This document shows, one piece after another, positions 5,208 to 10,835 of a DNA stretch of 10,835 nt. The position numbers and the translations under genes were made by a program. Under the pieces are notes generated by a model. That model saw only the letters and a list, made by a program, of their open reading frames with translations, was not told the DNA's origin and did no database searches. The DNA comes from an uncultured Prevotella sp. (GTDB lineage: Bacteria > Bacteroidota > Bacteroidia > Bacteroidales > Bacteroidaceae), in the NCBI GenBank assembly GCA_900552675.1, contig USAI01000079.1:1-10835 (forward strand). Reading direction: 5' to 3'. The first letter of the stretch is position 1, and the number at the start of each line of letters is the position of its first letter.

Positions 5208-8018
5208 ATGAGGTCAAAGACTATTATAGCCCTTCTCTTATCTGTCGTCATGTTTGTGATGGCGGGCTCGGGTGTGCCCTATAAGTTGCACGCTGGAGCA
5301 TCGCATCATGCCAATGATACAGTGAACGATACTGTGATAATAGCCGATACCGCCGCCATGGACTCGCTGCAAAAAGCAATATGGCTGCACAATAAGCAGG
5401 TGGACGACTCGATACGTCTCGACTCTATCAACAGGGCTAAGTCGACTGGCATCAATTCGCCAGTAGAATATTCGGCCACCGACTCGCTGGTGTACGATGC
5501 TAAGAGTAAACGCGCATACCTCTTCGGCGAATCGGCCGTGAAGTATGAGAACATGAACCTGAAGAGCGAGCGCATCAATATGTGTCTTGACAGCAGCTTA
5601 GTGCATGCAACGGGCATACGCGACACGGCCGACCATACTGGTAAGACGCTTACGGGCACACCTGTATTTACGATGGGTAACGACTCGTATGAGAGCGACA
5701 CTATGGCCTTCAACTTTAAGTCGAAGAAGGGCCTTATCAGCAATGTCTATACACAACAGGAAGATGGCTATATGCGTAGCGAACTGTCGAAACGTAACGA
5801 CAATGGCGAGATTTATCTGCAACATGGCCGCTATACTACCTGTAATGCACCACACCCCGACTTCTATATTGCCATCTCGCGCGCTAAGATGCGCCCTGGC
5901 AAAGATGTGGTCTTCGGGCCCGCTTATCTTGTTGTGGCCGATGTGCCATTGCCTTTGGCCATTCCTTATGGCTTCTTCCCTTTCACCAAGAGCTATTCAA
6001 GCGGACTTATCATGCCTACTTATGGCGATGAAAGCAACCGTGGCTTCTATCTGCGCGATGGTGGCTACTATTTTGCTATGAGCGATAAGTGGGACTTGAA
6101 ACTGCTGGGCGAAATCTATACCAAAGGGTCGTGGGGCGTGTCGGCAGCCTCCAACTACCGCAAACGATATAAGTATAGCGGCAGCTTCTTGTTCTCGTAT
6201 CAAGACACGCGAACAGGCGATAAGGGCATGCCTGACTATATGAAGCAAACAAGCTTTAAATTGCAATGGAACCACCGACAAGACTCGAAGGCTAACCCCT
6301 TCAGCTCGCTCTCGGCCAGCGTCAACTTTGCTACCACCAGCTATGAACGTAACAACCTTAGCAGCTTGTATAACCCGCAAACGCTTACACAGTCGACACG
6401 TACCTCTTCGGTAAACTGGAGCACCACCTTCTCAAGTATTGGACTTTCGCTGAGCTCTACCGCCAACTTGAACCAAAACATGCGCGACTCTACTATCGCC
6501 ATGACCTTGCCCGACTTGAACATCTCGCTCAGCCGTTTCTATCCCTTCAAACGTAAACACGCAGCGGGCGATGAACGTTGGTATGAGAAAATTTCGGTGG
6601 GATATACTGGTCAGCTCTCTAACTCTATCAGCACGAAAGAGGACAAGCTGATGCACTCAAATCTGGCAAAGGATTGGCGCAACGGCTTCCAACATAACAT
6701 TCCTATTAACGGTAGCTTTACGCTGTTCAACTATCTGAACATTAACCCCTCGCTCACGTTCACTGATCGTATGTATGCTAACAAGGTAATGCGATCGTGG
6801 GATAAAGAACAACAAAAAGAGGTGTGCGACACCGTTTATGGCTTTCAAAACGTGTATAACTGGTCGGCCAGCCTCAGTATGTCGACCAAAATGTATGGCT
6901 TCTGGATACCAAACCGTAAGGTGTTTGGCGATAAGATACAGGCCATCCGACACGTCATCACGCCTACGGTAAGCTTTAGCTATGCGCCCGACTTTGGCGC
7001 TTCACGTTATGGCTACTGGCAAACCTACCAAAAGACTGATGCCGATGGCAATGTGTCGCTGGTTGAATACTCGCCTTACTCGCAGGCTCTGTATGGCGTG
7101 CCAGGTAGAGGCAAAACGGGCAACATCAGCTTCTCGCTGTCGAACAACTTGGAGATGAAGGTGAAGTCGGATAAAGACACTACGGGCATACGCAAGATAA
7201 GCTTGATTGATGAGCTGGGCGCTCGTATGTCGTATAACATGGCCGATAAGGAACGTCCGTGGAGCGACCTGTCGATGGACATTCGCTTGAAGTGGTGGAA
7301 AAACTATACCTTTAACATGACGGCGGTGTTTGCTACATACGCTTATGAGCTGGATAAGGATGGTCGACCTTATGTGGGCACACATACCGAGTGGGGTAAA
7401 GGACGTTTTGGCCGCTTCCAAGGCACCTCGCAAAACATTTCGTTCACGCTGACGCCTGAAAAACTGAAGAAACTGTTTGGAGGTGGCGATGATAGCGACG
7501 ACGAAAAGAAAAAGAAGAAAAACAACGACGAAGGCATTGATACAAATATTGAGAGCAATGTCGACGACGATATGATTGAGGGACAGCGTGGCGCCAAAAA
7601 GTCGTCGGGCGGTAAGGCCGAGACTGATGCCGATGGCTATATGAAGTTCTCAATGCCATGGTCGTTAACCTTTGGTTATGGTATCACCATGCGCGAGAAT
7701 ACGCAGGGAAAGTTTAATACGAAGTCGATGCGCTATCCGTATAAGTTCACACAAACCTTGAACGTGAGCGGTAACGTGCGCATAAGCGATGGATGGAACA
7801 TTAGTTTCTCAAGTGGTTACGACTTTGAATATAAAAAGATGTCAATGACTACCGCCTCGCTGCAACGCGACTTGCACTGCTTTAACATGAGCTGTCAAGT
7901 GGTGCTGGCTCCTTATACCAGCTATAACTTCACCTTCCGTTGTAACGCTTCTACGCTGACCGATGCTCTGAAGTATGACAAACGCAGCGGGTATAGCAAT
8001 GCCGTGCAGTGGTATTAA
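5208..8018 (+). CDS. lptD: LptD-like LPS-assembly outer membrane protein, Bacteroidota type
   Basis: This encodes 936 residues. LptD, with the lipoprotein LptE, inserts lipopolysaccharide into the outer leaflet at the end of the Lpt transport bridge. Residues 1-22 are a signal peptide (MRSK plus a hydrophobic core). Residues about 90-230 form the OstA/LptA-like periplasmic domain ('YLFGESAVKYENMNLKSERI'). The domain leads into the conserved stretch Y209-T-T-C212, then P247LPLAIPYGFFP and S265GLIMPTYG, typical of LptD barrels in this phylum. From about 265 to the end, alternating aromatic and polar strands form the beta barrel. A charged low-complexity insert at about 755-805 (Asp runs, a KKKKK run) is probably a loop. 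The C-terminus 'AVQWY' is aromatic, as expected for barrel assembly. Only one Cys is seen in the OstA region, so the E. coli disulfide pattern is not kept. It appears intact. Confidence 0.88.
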   Translation: MRSKTIIALLLSVVMFVMAGSGVPYKLHAGASHHANDTVNDTVIIADTAAMDSLQKAIWLHNKQVDDSIRLDSINRAKSTGINSPVEYSATDSLVYDAKSKRAYLFGESAVKYENMNLKSERINMCLDSSLVHATGIRDTADHTGKTLTGTPVFTMGNDSYESDTMAFNFKSKKGLISNVYTQQEDGYMRSELSKRNDNGEIYLQHGRYTTCNAPHPDFYIAISRAKMRPGKDVVFGPAYLVVADVPLPLAIPYGFFPFTKSYSSGLIMPTYGDESNRGFYLRDGGYYFAMSDKWDLKLLGEIYTKGSWGVSAASNYRKRYKYSGSFLFSYQDTRTGDKGMPDYMKQTSFKLQWNHRQDSKANPFSSLSASVNFATTSYERNNLSSLYNPQTLTQSTRTSSVNWSTTFSSIGLSLSSTANLNQNMRDSTIAMTLPDLNISLSRFYPFKRKHAAGDERWYEKISVGYTGQLSNSISTKEDKLMHSNLAKDWRNGFQHNIPINGSFTLFNYLNINPSLTFTDRMYANKVMRSWDKEQQKEVCDTVYGFQNVYNWSASLSMSTKMYGFWIPNRKVFGDKIQAIRHVITPTVSFSYAPDFGASRYGYWQTYQKTDADGNVSLVEYSPYSQALYGVPGRGKTGNISFSLSNNLEMKVKSDKDTTGIRKISLIDELGARMSYNMADKERPWSDLSMDIRLKWWKNYTFNMTAVFATYAYELDKDGRPYVGTHTEWGKGRFGRFQGTSQNISFTLTPEKLKKLFGGGDDSDDEKKKKKNNDEGIDTNIESNVDDDMIEGQRGAKKSSGGKAETDADGYMKFSMPWSLTFGYGITMRENTQGKFNTKSMRYPYKFTQTLNVSGNVRISDGWNISFSSGYDFEYKKMSMTTASLQRDLHCFNMSCQVVLAPYTSYNFTFRCNASTLTDALKYDKRSGYSNAVQWY

Positions 8019-8033
8019 TATGGCCGTGCAGTG
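8001..8033 (+). repeat. 11-base direct repeat around the lptD stop
   Basis: GCCGTGCAGTG occurs at 8001-8011, inside the last codons of lptD, and again at 8023-8033, just after the TAA. The 22-base spacing suggests a small local tandem duplication. It has no evident function. Confidence 0.4.
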
Positions 8034-8098
8034 TGGTGCGATAGTTTACGAAAGTAGTAAAAGCATGCTGTAAAGGTAAGCATAAAAGGGGTGCAGAG

Positions 8099-8130
8099 TT
8101 TGCACGACTCGTTTTTTTTGCCTACCTTTG
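8099..8130 (+). promoter_or_regulatory. Promoter of tRNA-Arg(CCG), -33 TTTG and -7 TACCTTTG
   Basis: TTTG at 8099-8102 and TACCTTTG at 8123-8130 are separated by exactly 20 bases, a perfect Bacteroidota housekeeping sigma promoter. The start would be near 8137, giving a 5' leader of about 45 bases that is removed from the tRNA by RNase P. The spacer holds an eight-T run. Confidence 0.8.
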
Positions 8131-8181
8131 CAGTCAATCAATAACGCGAGGGCTTGTTTCTTATAAGCCAGTAGTGTGAAA

Positions 8182-8255
8182 GGTTCCGTAGCTTAGCTGA
8201 ATAGAGCGTCAGATTCCGGTTCTGAAGGTCCTGGGTTTGAATCCCAGCGGAATCA
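8182..8255 (+). tRNA. tRNA-Arg (anticodon CCG)
   Basis: This is a full cloverleaf. The acceptor stem is GGTTCCG (8182-8188) with CGGAATC (8248-8254), one G-U pair, and the discriminator is A8255. The D stem is GCTT/GAGC. The anticodon stem is TCAGA (8209-8213) with TCTGA (8221-8225), and the loop TTCCGGT puts CCG at 8216-8218, reading the arginine codon CGG. The T arm is CTGGG-TTTGAAT-CCCAG. CCA is not encoded. It has its own promoter and terminator, so it is a single-gene unit, and its 3' half is duplicated 110 bases downstream. Confidence 0.95.
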
Positions 8256-8260
8256 CTTCT

Positions 8261-8300
8261 AAAGGTGTAGTTCTTTTTAGAACTGCGCCTTTTATGTTTT
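8261..8300 (+). terminator. Intrinsic terminator of tRNA-Arg
   Basis: AAAGGTGTAGTTCT (8261-8274) pairs along its full 14 bases, with G-U wobbles, with AGAACTGCGCCTTT (8279-8292) around a TTTT loop. A T-rich tract (TATGTTTTT) follows. It starts 5 bases after the tRNA ends. Confidence 0.85.
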
Positions 8301-8328
8301 TCAAACTGAAAGACTTGGTTGAGAAAAA

Positions 8329-8369
8329 GTTCTGAAGGTCCTGGGTTTGAATCCCAGCGGAATCACTTC
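8329..8369 (+). pseudogene. Duplicated 3' half of tRNA-Arg(CCG), possible att-site scar
   Basis: These 41 bases are identical to 8219-8259: from the base right after the anticodon, through the 3' anticodon stem, T arm and acceptor 3' strand, to 4 bases past the tRNA end. The 5' half of the tRNA is absent; the bases before 8329 do not resemble it. Such 3'-half copies starting in the anticodon loop are typical of tRNA attachment sites used by tyrosine integrases. Only 73 bases separate the end of the tRNA gene from this copy, so any element is gone. A simple partial tandem duplication is the alternative. It cannot encode a tRNA. Confidence 0.75.
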
Positions 8370-8371
8370 CT

Positions 8372-8410
8372 AAGGTGTAGTTCTTTTTGGAACTGCGCCT
8401 TTTTATTTTA
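8372..8410 (+). terminator. Second copy of the tRNA terminator
   Basis: AAGGTGTAGTTCT (8372-8384) pairs with GGAACTGCGCCTT (8389-8401), 13 bp around TTTT, followed by TTTATTTTA. It is a near copy of the first terminator; the A-to-G change at 8389 keeps the pair as a wobble. It ends right at the helicase stop codon. Read from the other strand it lacks a T tail and several pairs become mismatches, so it is a poor terminator for the helicase. Confidence 0.75.
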
Positions 8411-10618
8411 TTACCTTTTTCCGCACCGATTTATAATGTTAAGCACAGCCTCGCCATATTTCTGCGTTTTCTTTGGTCCGAAGCCCTTTACGGCTGCCAG
8501 TTCGCGGGCAGTAGAAGGCATATCGTTAGAGATGGCAATGAGCACTTTGGTGTGCATCACCATGAAGGCGGGTATGCCCTCTTCGTCGGCAGTTTCTTTA
8601 CGCCATTGGCGCAGCTTGTTATACAATACGGGGTGAGCAATGTCTTGCTCGCTGATGGGGGCATCGCTGAAGGGGTTTGCCACCGTTGCAGGAGCCTTGC
8701 TGCCTGTGCTTTTAGTGCTGCGTGTAGCTTTAGTGCTGCGGGTAGTTGTTACTTTGTCAGCCTCGTCGATAGCAGCCATTGCTTTGGCCCGTAGATAGGT
8801 GGGTAGGGTGAAGCCCTGTTTGATGACGAACGACAGCATGCGTTGCTTCATTTGCAACACTTCAACCAATGTGTTGAAGTTGTCGGCCGTGCGCTTTTTC
8901 ACCTCTTTATTATCGGTTTGTAGGCTGGTTGACGACACCAGGGCTGCCGCCTCTTTCAGCTTTTTCAAGAAGTAGGTGGCACCTTTCTGTATGCGTTCTT
9001 GTAGTAAGGGCGAGGTGGTATAGTCGGGTTCGCTGCCAATGATGGCGGTGTATTGCTGACTGAAGGTCTTGGCCACCTCTATCACCTCTTTTATAATAAA
9101 GGCGTTGCGGGCTTTATACTCTAAGGCCAGTCGTGGGAAGGTTTTGCCATAATGTTCGTTTACCAGGCGCATGGCCGAATAGAAGGCCGTAGAAACATCG
9201 TTGAAGTCGAACAGATCGGCCACTTGTTGCAGATAGTAAGCGCGCTGCATGGTGCTGATGGCGGCGTTGTCGGGCTGGCGGCTGGCGGCAAAGGCATTGA
9301 AGGCATCTACCGAAGCATCGCGAATAATGGCATGGGCGGGTATGGGGGTGCTGAGCACCAGTCCGTCAAGATTTTTGCATCGGCTCAGTGCTACATAGGT
9401 TTGTCCGTGTGCAAAAGAGGCGGCAGCATCAATGATGGCATGCGAAAATGTTAGTCCCTGACTTTTATGTATAGTAATGGCCCATGCCGTTTTTACAGGA
9501 TACTGTCGGAAGAGGCCTTCGGTCACCTCTTTAATCTCGCGCGTGTTCTCATCCAGCTCGTATCGGTTGTTCTCCCACTCTTCGCGGTTTACCTCAATGG
9601 CTTGTGTGCTGTCTTTGGGTATCACGCTGAAACCACTGGCATGGATGGCGCTCACACGTCCTATCATGCCGTTATAGTATCGCTTCTCGGGCGATGAGTC
9701 GTTCTTCACAAACATCACCTGAGCGTTGAGTTTTAACTCTAAAACGTCATCGGTAGGGTAGGATAGTTCGGGAAATTTTCCTTCCACCTCGGCTTTAAAT
9801 GTAAAGGTTTGGCCTGGCAGTTTTGTCAGTTCTTCGTTGTTAATGGTTTGCGCCAAAGCGTTGTGCGTGGTCAGACGAATGTATCCTTCCTCTTCGCGTG
9901 GCTGAAAGTTGGGTATGTATCGGCTGTTCAAGGCGCGTAGTACGTTGACGTCGGCAGCATTGTCGCGCACCTTGTTCAAGAGGTCAACAAACAGTTGGTC
10001 TTGCTGTCTGTATACATGTGTTAACTCTACCACCGAGTAGGGCGTTTGGCGTAAGGCGTGGCTACTGAAGAAGTAGGGCGTGTCGTAATAGCGCGACAGC
10101 AGCGTCCACTCTTCATCTTTGGCCACGGGCGCCAGCTGCCCCAGGTCGCCAATGAGCAGCAACTGCACGCCACCAAAGGGCTTTGTGTTGCGGCGATAGT
10201 GACGCAATACGCTGTCAACAGCATCCAGCAAGTCGGCACGCACCATACTTATTTCGTCAATAACGATAAGGTCGAGGCTTCGCAATATTTTAATCTTCTG
10301 CTTGCTAAACTGGTAGCGGCCGTTCTGTTGGAATGACGAGTCGGGGATGAAGGGTGCAAATGGCAACTGGAAAAACGAGTGCAGCGTAACACCTTCGGCA
10401 TTAATAGCAGCAATACCTGTCGGAGCCAGCACCACGTTGCGTTTTGAGATATTGTGTTTCAAATATCGCAACAGCGTGGTTTTACCTGTTCCTGCTTTAC
10501 CTGTAAGGAAAAGGTTACAGCCTGTGGTTTCAATAATTTTTAGTGCCACCAGTGCCTCTTCGCTCATGTGTATCTTACTGGGTTGTTGGTTTTCTGATTG
10601 TATGTTGCCTGTTTGCAT
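8411..10618 (-). CDS. Pif1-family (SF1B) DNA helicase with C-terminal HRDC domain
   Basis: This encodes 735 residues. Pif1-type helicases move 5' to 3' on single-stranded DNA and resolve G-quadruplexes, R-loops and stalled forks. Visible motifs are: Walker A G40-K-A-G-T-G-K46-T; motif Ia 'LAPTGIAA' (64-71); Walker B 'LIVIDEISM' with D121-E122; motif III 'GDLGQLAPV' (157-165); the 'HVYRQ' arginine motif (R204); and, further on, 'AITIHKSQGLTF' and 'TYVALSRCKNL' (motifs V and VI). After a helical middle section comes a Thr/Ser/Lys/Arg linker (about 620-645) with an 18-base in-frame repeat. Residues about 655-720 form an HRDC domain ('LYNKLRQWRKETADEEGIPAF...'), as in RecQ, which helps bind DNA. 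The gene converges on the tRNA duplication. The start ATG 10618 is chosen by frame; Met18 is an alternative. The catalytic motifs are intact, so it is probably functional. Confidence 0.93.
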   Translation of the reverse strand: MQTGNIQSENQQPSKIHMSEEALVALKIIETTGCNLFLTGKAGTGKTTLLRYLKHNISKRNVVLAPTGIAAINAEGVTLHSFFQLPFAPFIPDSSFQQNGRYQFSKQKIKILRSLDLIVIDEISMVRADLLDAVDSVLRHYRRNTKPFGGVQLLLIGDLGQLAPVAKDEEWTLLSRYYDTPYFFSSHALRQTPYSVVELTHVYRQQDQLFVDLLNKVRDNAADVNVLRALNSRYIPNFQPREEEGYIRLTTHNALAQTINNEELTKLPGQTFTFKAEVEGKFPELSYPTDDVLELKLNAQVMFVKNDSSPEKRYYNGMIGRVSAIHASGFSVIPKDSTQAIEVNREEWENNRYELDENTREIKEVTEGLFRQYPVKTAWAITIHKSQGLTFSHAIIDAAASFAHGQTYVALSRCKNLDGLVLSTPIPAHAIIRDASVDAFNAFAASRQPDNAAISTMQRAYYLQQVADLFDFNDVSTAFYSAMRLVNEHYGKTFPRLALEYKARNAFIIKEVIEVAKTFSQQYTAIIGSEPDYTTSPLLQERIQKGATYFLKKLKEAAALVSSTSLQTDNKEVKKRTADNFNTLVEVLQMKQRMLSFVIKQGFTLPTYLRAKAMAAIDEADKVTTTRSTKATRSTKSTGSKAPATVANPFSDAPISEQDIAHPVLYNKLRQWRKETADEEGIPAFMVMHTKVLIAISNDMPSTARELAAVKGFGPKKTQKYGEAVLNIINRCGKR
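8711..8745 (-). repeat. 18-base in-frame tandem repeat in the helicase linker
   Basis: TTTAGTGCTGCG occurs at 8711 and again at 8729, period 18. On the coding strand it yields TRSTKA-TRSTKS. This is a flexible basic linker between the helicase core and the HRDC domain, and the copy number could vary between strains. Confidence 0.6.
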
Positions 10619-10648
10619 ATCGTCAGTATATTGCTTGTGTATTAATTT

Positions 10649-10700
10649 ACCTACAAGGATGAATGTTCAACCTACAAGGATGAATGTTCAACCTACAAAG
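10649..10700. repeat. 21-base tandem repeat in the helicase leader
   Basis: Two identical 21-base units (10649-10669 and 10670-10690) are followed by a third partial match (first 8 bases at 10691-10698) that runs into the promoter -7 box. The 21-base period equals about two DNA turns. The repeats lie between the predicted transcription start (about 10689) and the helicase ATG, so they fall in the mRNA leader. Confidence 0.75.
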
Positions 10701-10703
10701 GTA
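10696..10703 (-). promoter_or_regulatory. -7 promoter box of the helicase gene
   Basis: The minus strand reads TACCTTTG, a perfect TAnnTTTG match, 78 bases before the helicase ATG. A TTG lies about 23 bases upstream as a weak -33 candidate. The box overlaps the start of the degenerate third repeat unit, so repeat and promoter may have evolved together. Confidence 0.55.
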
Positions 10704-10783
10704 CAATTCTTTTCTCTATTTCAGCCCAAGGCTCGCTCATTATTTCCCCTTTTCTTGATATGTGTTTTAAATTTTCTTCTTTA

Positions 10784-10829
10784 CCTGTTGGCGGAATTAA
10801 TTTAGTGCATACTTAATTCTGCCAATGGG
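10784..10829 (+). terminator. 17-bp hairpin at the right edge, possible terminator of an outside gene
   Basis: 10784-10800 (CCTGTTGGCGGAATTAA) pairs with 10813-10829 (TTAATTCTGCCAATGGG), 17 positions with four G-U wobbles, around a 12-base loop. The wobbles are allowed in plus-strand RNA, and would be mismatches in minus-strand RNA. No gene within the window ends nearby on the plus strand, so its role (terminator, repeat or leader) depends on sequence beyond the edge. Confidence 0.35.
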
Positions 10830-10835
10830 CTTGTC

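Noticed and set aside
8329..8365. A second functional tRNA-Arg gene
   Set aside because: There is no 5' acceptor strand, D arm or anticodon; only the 3' half is present.
8319..8794. Plus-strand frames across the tRNA duplication and the helicase 3' end
   Set aside because: They begin in tRNA/terminator sequence and run antisense to the HRDC part of the helicase.
10649..10700. CRISPR array
   Set aside because: The units are directly adjacent with no spacers, and there are no cas genes.

Overview
The window looks like a chromosomal segment of a Bacteroidales bacterium, most likely Prevotella or a close relative. The evidence is the Bacteroidota-type promoter boxes (-7 TAnnTTTG, in one case with a -33 TTTG at 20 bases), the absence of Shine-Dalgarno-like leaders, an LptD of the Bacteroidota type, a Pif1-HRDC helicase and an OadA-like protein of a kind I associate with Prevotella. 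It reads mostly as core chromosome, with one small scar-like duplication next to a tRNA gene.

Layout. Positions 1-640 (-) hold the 5' part of a PAS-LuxR type regulator that runs off the window. A 213-base gap with a GC-rich palindrome follows, then an SDR oxidoreductase (856-1582 plus stop, -). The SDR gene diverges from a small lipoprotein gene (1749-2513, +), and each has a -7 box in the shared 166-base spacer. Next come an OadA-like carboxyltransferase (2673-4445, +), an HD-domain phosphohydrolase (4542-5078, +) and lptD (5208-8018, +). These three lie close together, separated by hairpin-bearing gaps. After lptD there is a tRNA-Arg(CCG) gene with a textbook promoter and terminator, then a second copy of its 3' half plus terminator. 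A Pif1-family helicase with an HRDC domain (8411-10618, -) converges on that duplication. Its upstream region carries a -7 box and a 21-base tandem repeat.

Function. No single pathway links the genes. LptD builds the outer membrane, the lipoprotein is probably envelope-anchored, and the helicase acts in genome maintenance. The most notable gene is the OadA-like one. It keeps the two-domain plan of oxaloacetate decarboxylase alpha / pyruvate carboxylase B, including the metal-site motifs. By my ungapped alignment by eye, however, it has Lys where the catalytic Thr should be and Trp where the biotin-carrying Lys should be. No partner subunits lie nearby, so it may be a re-purposed family member rather than a working biotin enzyme.

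I found no CRISPR array, intact insertion sequence, phage gene or obvious defence system.
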